Shown here: piece after piece, positions 1 to 7,584 of the stretch
Layout: each line of letters begins with the position of its first letter
Position numbering within the stretch: position 1 is the stretch's first letter
Assembly (NCBI RefSeq): GCF_019219065.1
Contig: NZ_JAHUWK010000016.1
Span: forward strand, 1 to 64,000
Source of the DNA: Duganella sp. sic0402
Lineage (GTDB): Bacteria; Pseudomonadota; Gammaproteobacteria; Burkholderiales; Burkholderiaceae_D
Direction: 5' to 3'
DNA length: 64,000 bases
Position numbers and translations under genes: made by a program
Notes under the pieces: generated by a model
What the model saw: the letters and a program-made list of their open reading frames with translations, nothing else
The model's database searches: none
What the model was told of the DNA's origin: nothing

Positions 1-262
1 AGGCAGGGGTACCAATCTGACCCACGGGCTCAATGGCCCAAATTCCGATCGGCATCACCCTGCCTGGCCGCCTCTACCACTTTATCCGATGATGGGGCGG
101 TATGCTCAATATACGAGTTCTGCCAAATGTACATGAGTTCGTGTACGTTTGGCGGAACTGACCCCGGATTGGTATCTGATTCCAACTTGGTGCAAAGACG
201 GTTGAAATGTTTCTAAAAGCGTCTCATTCGTGCACTAAACGCTCTGCTGCGGTGCAGCATGT
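1..262. other. Non-coding left end upstream of the atp operon
   Basis: No convincing gene is visible here. The stretch is bounded by an 8-bp inverted repeat (TACCAATC at 10-17, GATTGGTA at 167-174) and contains a second, longer dyad at 117-158. A short open frame around 41-100 ends in a stop near 100 and could be the tail of something lying to the left, but it has no recognisable motif. The nested repeats look more like the debris of a mobile element or a folded non-coding element than like an ordinary promoter region; that is inference. Confidence 0.4.
117..158. repeat. Imperfect inverted repeat, 17-bp arms
   Basis: The left arm 117-133 (GTTCTGCCAAATGTACA) and the right arm 142-158 are complementary at 15 of 17 positions. 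The two mismatches are T/C differences that would form G-U pairs in RNA on one strand. The 8-base loop lies at 134-141. There is no T tract, so it is not a simple terminator. Confidence 0.6.
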
Positions 263-292
263 TTGACGTGATACATGAAAGACACATATAAT
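263..292 (+). promoter_or_regulatory. Sigma70-type promoter of the atp operon
   Basis: A -35 element TTGACG (263-268) and a perfect -10 element TATAAT (287-292) are separated by 18 bp. Transcription would start near 299, about 35-40 bases before the atpI start codon. It is the only strong promoter seen upstream of the nine atp genes and is likely the operon's main promoter. Confidence 0.8.
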
Positions 293-335
293 CACGCGTC
301 TTTTGAGGTTTAATCGGTTTTTAAGGAGGCTCGCA

Positions 336-701
336 GTGAGTAATTCGACGAGCATCTCGAAGCCGGTGTACCGCATCGTCGCCCTCCAGTTCGCCATCGC
401 CACTGGATTCGCCTTGCTCGCCTGGAATATCGGCGGAGTAAACAAAGCTTGGTCGGCCGCCTATGGCGGAGCAATCGCAGTCATCGGGAGCCTGATGTAC
501 GCGATGATTGTTGCGGGCGGAACAAATGATGCCAAAAAAGCCTTTCGCGCGCATGTGCGCGCCGAAGTGACAAAGATTTTTATCACGGTAGTGCTGTTCA
601 TTGTCGCACTAGCGTTGTTTCAGTCGGCCGCATGGTTATGGCTGATCTTGGGTTTCGCGGTGTCGACCTTCGCTTATTGGCTGGCATTGCTCGCAGTTTA
701 A
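336..701 (+). CDS. atpI: ATP synthase subunit I
   Basis: This 121-residue membrane protein is the accessory subunit I that helps assemble the c-ring of F1Fo ATP synthase. Four hydrophobic segments are visible. The open frame extends upstream to a TTG at 303, but the GTG at 336 is preferred because a full AAGGAGG Shine-Dalgarno (323-329) lies six bases ahead of it. The gene is first in the atp operon, as in other proteobacteria, and is less conserved than the catalytic subunits. The assignment rests on size, hydropathy and position. Confidence 0.85.
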   Translation: MSNSTSISKPVYRIVALQFAIATGFALLAWNIGGVNKAWSAAYGGAIAVIGSLMYAMIVAGGTNDAKKAFRAHVRAEVTKIFITVVLFIVALALFQSAAWLWLILGFAVSTFAYWLALLAV

Positions 702-722
702 TCACCAAAATCTTATACTTTT

Positions 723-1517
723 ATGACCACTGAACACGTAGGGCACGAAGCGCCCACAAATATTGAGTATATTCAGCACCACTTGAGCCACCTGAAGTCG
801 GCCGACGGCATGTTTAACCTGGACACGTTCTGGGTTTCGGCCATTCTGGGCCTGGTTTTCCTCGGTGTGTTCTACATGGCATCGCGCCGCGCCACCGCCG
901 GCGTACCGGGCAAGCTGCAAAACTTCGTCGAAGCCGTGATGGAACTGGTCAACGACGTGGTCAACTCGGCGTTCCACGCCAAGAGCAAGGTGATCGCCCC
1001 GCTGGCGATCACCATCTTCTGCTGGGTCTGGCTGCTGAACGCCATGGACTTCCTGCCAGTCGACCTGCTGCCTAAAATCCTGAGCTTCTTTGGCGTCCAC
1101 AAGCTGCGCGTCGTCCCGACCGCCGACGTCAACCACACTTTCGGCATGTCGTTCGGCGTCATGCTGTGCATTATTGGTTTCTCGATCAAAGCCAAGGGTC
1201 TGGGCGGCTGGGGTAAAGAGCTGCTGACCGCGCCGTTCCATGCGCATGGCTTCATGGCCATCATCCTGGCGCCGGTCAACCTGGCCTTCCAGTTGATCGA
1301 GTTGCTGGCCAAGCCACTGTCGCTGTCGCTGCGTTTGTTCGGCAATATGTATGCCGGCGAACTGCTGTTCATCCTGATCGCTCTGCTGCCATGGTGGGCA
1401 CAGTGGCTGCTCGGTGGTCCGTGGGTGATCTTCCACATTCTGGTGGTGACCCTGCAAGCGTTTGTATTCATGGCGCTGACGGTTGTGTATCTGGCCATTG
1501 CGGTTGAGAAGCACTAA
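723..1517 (+). CDS. atpB: F1Fo ATP synthase subunit a
   Basis: Subunit a (264 aa) forms the proton half-channels of the Fo motor in the inner membrane. The family signature LSLRLFGNMYAGE is present, and its arginine (about R204) is the essential residue that faces the c-ring carboxylate. Several hydrophobic helices follow the usual plan and the length is normal. It lies 21 bases after atpI and 60 bases before atpE. No obvious Shine-Dalgarno precedes its ATG, which suggests dependence on readthrough from atpI or an A/U-rich leader. Confidence 0.97.
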   Translation: MTTEHVGHEAPTNIEYIQHHLSHLKSADGMFNLDTFWVSAILGLVFLGVFYMASRRATAGVPGKLQNFVEAVMELVNDVVNSAFHAKSKVIAPLAITIFCWVWLLNAMDFLPVDLLPKILSFFGVHKLRVVPTADVNHTFGMSFGVMLCIIGFSIKAKGLGGWGKELLTAPFHAHGFMAIILAPVNLAFQLIELLAKPLSLSLRLFGNMYAGELLFILIALLPWWAQWLLGGPWVIFHILVVTLQAFVFMALTVVYLAIAVEKH

Positions 1518-1577
1518 TTATTTCGTTTTTAACCTTTTAGTATCTGTAGTCTTTTTTAAATCTTAGGAGAAATTTCA

Positions 1578-1856
1578 ATGCAAGCTCTGATCGCACAAGT
1601 ACAAAGCATGACCGTTCTGGCAGCCGCTATCATCATCGGCCTGGCCGCTATCGGTACCGCTCTGGGTTTCGCCATTCTGGGCGGTAAATTCCTGGAAGCT
1701 TCGGCTCGTCAACCAGAACTGATGCCACAACTGCAAACCAAACTGTTCGTTATCGCTGGTCTGCTGGACGCGATCTCGATGATCGGCGTTGGTATCGCTC
1801 TGCTGTACACCTTCAGCAACCCATTCCTGGCCGCTCTGCAAACCGTCGCTCAGTAA
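1578..1856 (+). CDS. atpE: F1Fo ATP synthase subunit c
   Basis: Subunit c (92 aa) is the hairpin proteolipid of the rotating ring. Two hydrophobic helices are joined by a polar loop containing RQPE. The proton-binding carboxylate is D64 in GLLDAISMIGVG, equivalent to D61 of E. coli. No sodium-type ligand set is apparent, so a proton motor is expected. A strong AGGAGA site precedes the ATG. Codon choice is strongly biased (CTG, GGT, CAA), as expected for the most abundant subunit. Confidence 0.97.
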   Translation: MQALIAQVQSMTVLAAAIIIGLAAIGTALGFAILGGKFLEASARQPELMPQLQTKLFVIAGLLDAISMIGVGIALLYTFSNPFLAALQTVAQ

Positions 1857-1898
1857 TCTGCTCCACCCTAGGAGAAACTTTTAGTTAGGAGCATAGGT

Positions 1899-2369
1899 AT
1901 GGACATCAATATGTCTCTTCTCGGCCAGATGATCACCTTCGCGGTGTTGGTCTGGGTCTCGATGAAGTTCGTATTTCCATCGCTGAACGCAGCGCTGGAT
2001 GAGCGTGCCAAGCGCATCGCCGATGGTCTGGCCGCTGCCGACCAGGGCCAGCAAGCCATGGTGGTCGCTGAAAAGCGCGCCGCCGAAGCGCTGTCCGGTG
2101 CACGCGAAGAAGCTTCGCAACGCGTTGCCGACGCTGAAAAGCGCGCGCAACTGGTAGCGGAAGAAATCAAAGCGAATGCACAAGCAGAAGCCGGTCGCAT
2201 CATTGCGCAAGCTAAAGCTGAAGCCGAGCAGCAACTGGCGACGGCGCGCGAAGCGCTGCGCGCTCAGGTGGCTGACCTGGCTGTGAAGGGCGCCGAGCAA
2301 ATCCTCAAGCGCGAAGTCAACGCCTCGGCCCACGCCGAACTGTTGTCGCGCCTGTCTGTCGAGCTGTAA
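1899..2369 (+). CDS. atpF: F1Fo ATP synthase subunit b
   Basis: Subunit b (156 aa) is the peripheral stalk. One N-terminal membrane helix (about residues 8-28) is followed by a long alanine, glutamate and lysine-rich helix that dimerises as a right-handed coiled coil. The leader from 1857 to 1898 holds two Shine-Dalgarno-like sites, TAGGAGAAAC and TTAGGAG; the second lies closer to the ATG and is more likely used. Its stop codon is two bases from the atpH start, so the two genes are probably translationally coupled. Confidence 0.96.
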   Translation: MDINMSLLGQMITFAVLVWVSMKFVFPSLNAALDERAKRIADGLAAADQGQQAMVVAEKRAAEALSGAREEASQRVADAEKRAQLVAEEIKANAQAEAGRIIAQAKAEAEQQLATAREALRAQVADLAVKGAEQILKREVNASAHAELLSRLSVEL

Positions 2370-2371
2370 TC

Positions 2372-2917
2372 ATGGCAGAAAACGCAACCGTCGCCCGTCC
2401 CTACGCGGAAGCCCTCTTCCGCGTAGCCCAAGCAGGTAAGGAATCGTTCACCCTCGCGGCGTGGTCCGAGCTGGTCGCCGAACTGGCGCAGATCGGTGCC
2501 CACCCCGAGGTGCAAGCATTTGCCCGCAACCCGAAAGCGTCGGACAGCGATATCGTCGCCGCCTTCAAGGCCCTGGTGAAAACGCCAGTCAACCAGGAAG
2601 CCAATAACTTCCTGGCGATGCTGATCGAAAACGGTCGTATCAGTTTGCTGCCGGAAATCGGCGCGCAATTCCTGGCGTTGAAAAACGCTGCGGAAGGCGC
2701 TGCGGATGCCGAGATCACCAGTGCCTTCGAGCTGGACGCTGCGCAAGTGAGCGCGCTGATCGCGACGCTGGAAAAGAAATTCAGCCGCAAGCTGAACCCG
2801 GTAGTGACCGTGGACCCAGCCCTGATCGGTGGCGTGCGCGTGGTGGTCGGCGACGAAGTGCTGGACACTTCGGTGCGCGCCAAGCTGCAGCAAATGCGTG
2901 TTGCACTGGTCGCGTAA
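2372..2917 (+). CDS. atpH: F1Fo ATP synthase subunit delta
   Basis: Subunit delta (181 aa) joins the top of F1 to the b-subunit stalk. The N-terminal helical domain carries the family motif ARPYAEALF, and the C-terminal part contains the usual glycine-containing stretch PALIGGVRVVVGDEVLD. The length is normal. The gene follows atpF by two bases and is separated from atpA by 72 bases, the widest gap so far in the operon, which includes a clear TAGGAG site for atpA. Confidence 0.96.
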   Translation: MAENATVARPYAEALFRVAQAGKESFTLAAWSELVAELAQIGAHPEVQAFARNPKASDSDIVAAFKALVKTPVNQEANNFLAMLIENGRISLLPEIGAQFLALKNAAEGAADAEITSAFELDAAQVSALIATLEKKFSRKLNPVVTVDPALIGGVRVVVGDEVLDTSVRAKLQQMRVALVA

Positions 2918-2989
2918 TCAGCGGCCGGCTTAGAACAGATTCTTCATCTCGCGCAAGCTGAGAGAAACCCTATTTAGGAGTTAGTTAGT

Positions 2990-4531
2990 ATGCAACTCAA
3001 CCCATCTGAAATCAGCGAGCTGATCAAGAGCCGTATTCAAGGCCTTGATGGTGGCGCTGAAGTACGTAACCAAGGCACGGTGATTTCCGTGGCCGACGGT
3101 ATCGTCCGCATTCACGGCCTGTCGGAAGTGATGCAGGGCGAGATGCTGGAATTCCCAGGCAACACCTTCGGTCTGGCAATGAACCTGGAGCGCGACTCGG
3201 TCGGCGCCGTTATTCTGGGTGCTTACGAGCACATCTCGGAAGGCGACACCGTCAAAACCACCGGCCGCATCCTGGAAGTGCCAGTCGGTCCAGAACTGCG
3301 TGGCCGCGTGGTCAACGCACTGGGCCAGCCGATCGACGGCAAAGGCGCGATTGACGCCAAGCTGACCTCGCCTATCGAAAAGATCGCTCCAGGCGTTATC
3401 GCCCGTGAGTCCGTGTCGCAGCCTATGCAGACCGGCCTGAAGTCGATCGACGCGATGGTGCCAATTGGCCGTGGCCAGCGTGAGCTGATCATTGGCGACC
3501 GCCAGACTGGTAAGTCGGCGGTAGCGGTTGATGCGATCATCAACCAAAAAGGCCAGGGCATGACTTGCATCTACGTTGCAATCGGCCAAAAAGCTTCGAC
3601 CATCAAGAACATCGTGCGCTCGCTGGAAGAGCACGGCGCGCTGGAGTACACCATCGTGGTGGCTGCTTCCGCGTCGGAATCGGCTGCGATGCAGTACATC
3701 TCGGCCTACTCCGGCTGCACCATGGGCGAATACTTCCGCGACCGCGGCGAAGACGCACTGATCGTCTACGATGACCTGTCGAAGCAAGCTGTTGCTTACC
3801 GTCAGATCTCGCTGCTGCTGCGCCGCCCACCAGGCCGCGAAGCTTACCCAGGCGACGTGTTCTACCTGCACAGCCGTCTGCTGGAACGCGCAGCGCGCGT
3901 GAACGCCGACTACGTGTCCGCCTTCACCAACGGCGCCGTCACCGGCAAGACCGGTTCGCTGACCGCACTGCCGATCATCGAAACCCAGGCAGGCGACGTG
4001 TCGGCATTCGTGCCAACCAACGTGATTTCGATTACCGACGGCCAGATCTTCCTGGAAACCTCGCTGTTCAACGCTGGTATCCGTCCTGCGATTAACGCCG
4101 GTATCTCGGTGTCGCGCGTTGGTGGTGCTGCTCAGACCAAGGTCATCAAAAACCTGTCCGGCGGTATCCGTACCGACTTGGCGCAGTACCGTGAGCTGGC
4201 TGCGTTCGCGCAGTTCGCATCGGACCTGGACGAATCGACCCGCAAACAGCTGGACCGCGGTGCACGCGTGACCGAACTGCTGAAACAGAAGCAGTATTCG
4301 CCACTGTCGATCTCGCTGATGGCCGCTTCGCTGTTCGCAGTGAACAAGGGCTACCTGGACGACGTCGAAGTCAAGAAAGTACTGTCGTTCGAAGCCGGCC
4401 TGCATGCGTACCTGAAGACCAAACAAGCTGACCTGCTGTCGAAGATTGAATCGTCGAAGCAACTGGACAAAGACGGCGAAGCAACGCTGTCGGCCGCCAT
4501 TGCCGACTTCAAGAAATCCGGCGCATTTTAA
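2990..4531 (+). CDS. atpA: F1 ATP synthase subunit alpha
   Basis: Subunit alpha (513 aa) forms the non-catalytic nucleotide sites of the F1 hexamer. The Walker A motif GDRQTGKS is at about 169-176, and the alpha/beta signature PAINAGISVSRVG is near residue 365. The N-terminal beta-barrel domain, the nucleotide-binding domain and the C-terminal helical bundle are all present at normal length. A 61-base gap with a strong hairpin separates it from atpG. Confidence 0.98.
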   Translation: MQLNPSEISELIKSRIQGLDGGAEVRNQGTVISVADGIVRIHGLSEVMQGEMLEFPGNTFGLAMNLERDSVGAVILGAYEHISEGDTVKTTGRILEVPVGPELRGRVVNALGQPIDGKGAIDAKLTSPIEKIAPGVIARESVSQPMQTGLKSIDAMVPIGRGQRELIIGDRQTGKSAVAVDAIINQKGQGMTCIYVAIGQKASTIKNIVRSLEEHGALEYTIVVAASASESAAMQYISAYSGCTMGEYFRDRGEDALIVYDDLSKQAVAYRQISLLLRRPPGREAYPGDVFYLHSRLLERAARVNADYVSAFTNGAVTGKTGSLTALPIIETQAGDVSAFVPTNVISITDGQIFLETSLFNAGIRPAINAGISVSRVGGAAQTKVIKNLSGGIRTDLAQYRELAAFAQFASDLDESTRKQLDRGARVTELLKQKQYSPLSISLMAASLFAVNKGYLDDVEVKKVLSFEAGLHAYLKTKQADLLSKIESSKQLDKDGEATLSAAIADFKKSGAF

Positions 4532-4539
4532 GTTAGCTT

Positions 4540-4567
4540 GGCGACCTGGGGGTAACCCTGGGTCGCC
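4540..4567 (+). promoter_or_regulatory. Hairpin between atpA and atpG
   Basis: The arms GGCGACC (4540-4546) and GGTCGCC (4561-4567) pair perfectly, and the interior GGGG/CCC can extend the stem. No T tract follows, so it is not an intrinsic terminator. In an operon whose subunits are needed in unequal amounts it may stabilise an mRNA end or mark a processing point; that role is inferred. Confidence 0.55.
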
Positions 4568-4592
4568 TTCAGCGCAGAAGGAGTAAGGACTC

Positions 4593-5468
4593 ATGGCAGT
4601 AGGCAAAGAGATACGTGGCAAGATCAAAAGCGTAGAAAATACGAAGAAGATCACCAAGGCGATGGAAATGGTTGCCGCATCGAAAATGCGCAAAGCGCAG
4701 GATCGCATGCGCGCCGCCCGTCCCTACAGTGAGAAGATTCGTAACATCGCTGCTAATCTGGCCAACGCAAACCCAGAGTACACGCACCCATTCCTGGCCG
4801 ATGAAGCCAAGGATGCGGCCAAGGCGATTGGTTTCATCGTGGTCACGACCGATAAAGGTCTGTGCGGCGGCATGAACACCAATATCCTGCGTCTGGTGAC
4901 GAACAAATCGCGCGAGCTGGAAGCAGCCGGCAACAAGATTGCTGCTGTTGCGATTGGTAACAAAGGTTTGGGTTTCCTGAATCGCGTCGGCGTTCCGGTG
5001 GTTGCGCAAGTAACCCAGATCGGCGACACCCCGCACCTGGAAAAACTGATTGGCCCCGTCAAAGTCATGCTGGAAAAATTCCAGAGCGGCGAGGTGGATG
5101 CGGTTTACCTGTGCTACACCAAGTTCATCAACACGATGAAACAGGAGCCAGTGGTTGAACAACTGCTGCCGCTGCCTGCTGCGAAGAAACAGGCTGACGC
5201 AGGTAATCACAACTGGGATTACATCTACGAGCCAGACGCAGCAACCGTGATTGACGAACTGCTGGAGCGCTATGTAGAAGCGCTGGTGTACCAGTCGGTA
5301 GCGGAAAACCTGGCGTCCGAGCAATCGGCGCGGATGGTGGCGATGAAGGCGGCAAGCGACAACGCAGGTAGTGTGATCGGTGAATTGAAACTGATCTACA
5401 ACAAGACCCGCCAAGCCGCGATTACCAAAGAACTCTCCGAAATCGTCGCCGGTGCGGCAGCGGTTTAA
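4593..5468 (+). CDS. atpG: F1 ATP synthase subunit gamma
   Basis: Subunit gamma (291 aa) is the central rotating shaft of F1. The N-terminal helix begins with the family pattern KEIRGKIKSVENTKKITKAM, and the C-terminal helix ends KTRQAAITKELSEIVAGA. These two helices form the coiled-coil shaft. The length is typical for betaproteobacteria. An AAGGAG site precedes the ATG, and the gene is followed by atpD after 30 bases. Confidence 0.97.
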   Translation: MAVGKEIRGKIKSVENTKKITKAMEMVAASKMRKAQDRMRAARPYSEKIRNIAANLANANPEYTHPFLADEAKDAAKAIGFIVVTTDKGLCGGMNTNILRLVTNKSRELEAAGNKIAAVAIGNKGLGFLNRVGVPVVAQVTQIGDTPHLEKLIGPVKVMLEKFQSGEVDAVYLCYTKFINTMKQEPVVEQLLPLPAAKKQADAGNHNWDYIYEPDAATVIDELLERYVEALVYQSVAENLASEQSARMVAMKAASDNAGSVIGELKLIYNKTRQAAITKELSEIVAGAAAV

Positions 5469-5498
5469 ACGAATTTAACTATATTTGAAGGAACGAAC

Positions 5499-6899
5499 AT
5501 GGCTGATGGCAAAATCGTTCAGTGTATCGGCGCGGTGGTTGACGTTGAGTTTCCACGCAACGCAATGCCCAAGGTATTTGATGCCTTGAAGATGGAAGGC
5601 TCCGAGCTGACGCTGGAAGTACAACAACAATTGGGTGACGGTATTGTGCGTACCATTGCTCTGGGTTCGTCGGACGGTCTGCGTCGCGGCATGCAAATCC
5701 AGAACACCGGCAAGCCAATTATGGTGCCAGTGGGCAAAGCTACCCTGGGCCGCATCATGGACGTGCTGGGTAACCCGATCGACGAATGCGGTCCGGTCGC
5801 TCACGACCAGATCGCTTCGATCCACCGCGCGCCACCTGCATACGACGAGCTGTCGCCATCGCAGGATCTGCTGGAAACCGGTATCAAGGTGATTGACCTG
5901 GTTTGCCCGTTCGCTAAAGGCGGTAAAGTCGGTCTGTTCGGCGGTGCAGGTGTAGGCAAGACCGTGAACATGATGGAACTGATCAACAACATCGCTAAAG
6001 CACACTCGGGTCTGTCCGTGTTTGCCGGTGTTGGTGAGCGTACCCGTGAAGGTAACGACTTCTACCACGAAATGGCTGACGCCAAAGTGGTTGACCTGGA
6101 AAACCCAGCCAACTCGAAAGTGGCGATGGTCTACGGTCAGATGAATGAACCACCAGGCAACCGTCTGCGCGTCGCGCTGACCGGTCTGACCATGGCGGAA
6201 GCGTTCCGTGATGAAGGCAAAGACGTTCTGTTCTTCGTCGACAACATCTACCGCTTCACCCTGGCCGGTACCGAAGTATCCGCACTGCTGGGCCGTATGC
6301 CTTCCGCAGTGGGTTACCAGCCTACCCTGGCCGAAGAAATGGGCCGTCTGCAAGAGCGTATCACCTCGACCAAAACCGGTTCGATCACCTCGATCCAGGC
6401 CGTTTACGTGCCAGCGGATGACTTGACCGACCCATCGCCAGCGACCACCTTCGGTCACCTGGATTCGACCGTGGTGCTGTCGCGTGACATCGCCTCGCTG
6501 GGTATCTACCCTGCGGTGGACCCGCTGGACTCGACCTCGCGTCAGCTGGACCCGCTGGTCGTTGGCCAAGAGCACTACGATACCGCGCGCGCTGTTCAGG
6601 GCACCCTGCAGCGCTACAAAGAACTGCGTGACATCATCGCGATTCTGGGTATGGACGAGCTGGCTCCGGAAGACAAACTGCTGGTCGCGCGTGCACGTAA
6701 GATGCAGCGTTTCCTGTCGCAGCCATTCCACGTTGCTGAAGTGTTCACCGGCGCGCCTGGTAAGTACGTGTCGCTGAAAGACACCATCAAGGGCTTCAAG
6801 ATGATCGCCTCGGGCGAACTGGATCACCTGCCAGAGCAAGCGTTCTACATGGTCGGCACGATCGAAGAAGCTATCGAAAAAGCCAAGAAGCTCAACTAA
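5499..6899 (+). CDS. atpD: F1 ATP synthase subunit beta
   Basis: Subunit beta (466 aa) carries the catalytic ATP sites. The P-loop GGAGVGKT is at about 148-155, and GERTREGND and the DELSEED-like loop (MDELAPEDK) are visible. All three canonical domains are present. The stop codon lies inside an 18-bp perfect palindrome (6891-6908), and a GC-rich hairpin follows at 6914-6937, before atpC. This arrangement could lower epsilon synthesis or protect the beta message; that is inference. Confidence 0.98.
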   Translation: MADGKIVQCIGAVVDVEFPRNAMPKVFDALKMEGSELTLEVQQQLGDGIVRTIALGSSDGLRRGMQIQNTGKPIMVPVGKATLGRIMDVLGNPIDECGPVAHDQIASIHRAPPAYDELSPSQDLLETGIKVIDLVCPFAKGGKVGLFGGAGVGKTVNMMELINNIAKAHSGLSVFAGVGERTREGNDFYHEMADAKVVDLENPANSKVAMVYGQMNEPPGNRLRVALTGLTMAEAFRDEGKDVLFFVDNIYRFTLAGTEVSALLGRMPSAVGYQPTLAEEMGRLQERITSTKTGSITSIQAVYVPADDLTDPSPATTFGHLDSTVVLSRDIASLGIYPAVDPLDSTSRQLDPLVVGQEHYDTARAVQGTLQRYKELRDIIAILGMDELAPEDKLLVARARKMQRFLSQPFHVAEVFTGAPGKYVSLKDTIKGFKMIASGELDHLPEQAFYMVGTIEEAIEKAKKLN

Positions 6900-6908
6900 T
6901 TAGTTGAG
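6891..6908. repeat. 18-bp perfect palindrome spanning the atpD stop codon
   Basis: CTCAACTAATTAGTTGAG is perfectly self-complementary and contains the atpD TAA at 6897-6899. It has no loop in the centre, so as RNA it would need to open around AATT. It directly precedes a second hairpin at 6914-6937. Confidence 0.7.
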
Positions 6909-6913
6909 TTGTT

Positions 6914-6937
6914 CGCCCCGGTCGCAAGGCCGGGGCG
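6914..6937 (+). promoter_or_regulatory. GC-rich hairpin between atpD and atpC
   Basis: The arms CGCCCCGG (6914-6921) and CCGGGGCG (6930-6937) form a perfect 8-bp stem with an 8-base loop. There is no T tract, so readthrough into atpC is expected. It probably serves as an mRNA stability or attenuation element. Confidence 0.6.
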
Positions 6938-6957
6938 TTCCACCCGATAGGACACAC

Positions 6958-7380
6958 ATGGCAAACACTATTCACGTTGACGTGGTATCGGCAGAGGAGT
7001 TGATCTACTCTGGCGAAGCCGAATTCGTCGCGTTGCCGGGTGAGCAGGGCGAGCTGGGTATCTACCCTAAGCACACGCCGCTGATTACCCGTATCCGTCC
7101 GGGCGCGGTGCGCATCCAGATCCCAGGCAAGTCGGAAGAAGAGTTCGTCTTCGTCGCCGGCGGCCTGCTGGAAGTGCAGCCGGGCACGGTAACGGTGTTG
7201 GCAGATACCGCGATTCGCGGTGCGGATCTGGACGAAGCCAAAGCGGCAGCGGCCAAGAAACGCGCTGAAGAAACGCTGGCCAACAACAGCTCCGGCATCG
7301 ACTACGCGAAAGCGCAAGCCGAACTGGCAGCGGCCATCGGCCAGCTGGCAGCAATCGCCAAGCTGCGCGACAAGCGCTAA
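6958..7380 (+). CDS. atpC: F1 ATP synthase subunit epsilon
   Basis: Subunit epsilon (140 aa) links gamma to the c-ring and inhibits ATP hydrolysis. The N-terminal beta-sandwich contains the usual FVALPGEQGELGIYPKH stretch, and the C-terminal part has two alanine-rich helices ending in AKLRDKR. The open frame begins earlier with a TTG at 6904, but the ATG at 6958, with AGGA upstream, matches the family start. It is the last gene of the operon and is followed by a strong terminator. Confidence 0.96.
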   Translation: MANTIHVDVVSAEELIYSGEAEFVALPGEQGELGIYPKHTPLITRIRPGAVRIQIPGKSEEEFVFVAGGLLEVQPGTVTVLADTAIRGADLDEAKAAAAKKRAEETLANNSSGIDYAKAQAELAAAIGQLAAIAKLRDKR

Positions 7381-7402
7381 GCAACGCAGCAAGCAACACA
7401 GC

Positions 7403-7430
7403 AAAAAAGGCAGCTTCGGCTGCCTTTTTT
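7403..7430. terminator. Intrinsic terminator of the atp operon
   Basis: The stem GGCAGC / GCTGCC (7409-7414 and 7419-7424) closes a stable TTCG tetraloop and is flanked by six A residues on the left and six T residues on the right. It would work in both directions. The same stem sequence recurs at 12133-12158. Confidence 0.92.
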
Positions 7431-7495
7431 TATGCTCAGACGTTTTCGCACTGCTGTGACAATTGGTTAGTTTTATTGCGATGTCAATATGCAAT

Positions 7496-7530
7496 AATTT
7501 CCGAAAATAAATTAATATCTGCCGGAAATT
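7496..7530. promoter_or_regulatory. Inverted repeat upstream of the secreted-protein cassette
   Basis: AATTTCCG (7496-7503) and CGGAAATT (7523-7530) form a perfect 8-bp dyad separated by 19 AT-rich bases. A related CCGAAATT follows at 7543-7550. The element lies 55-90 bases before the first gene of the cassette and could be an operator or overlap its promoter. I could not fix a -35/-10 pair with confidence. Confidence 0.4.
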
Positions 7531-7584
7531 TTTACGGTTCATCCGAAATTTTCACTCTGCAGAGCTGTATTTCGGAGAGTTTCA

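Noticed and set aside
2981..4708. 575-aa minus-strand open frame across atpA
   Set aside because: It is antisense to atpA, whose motifs are unmistakable, and has no domain of its own.
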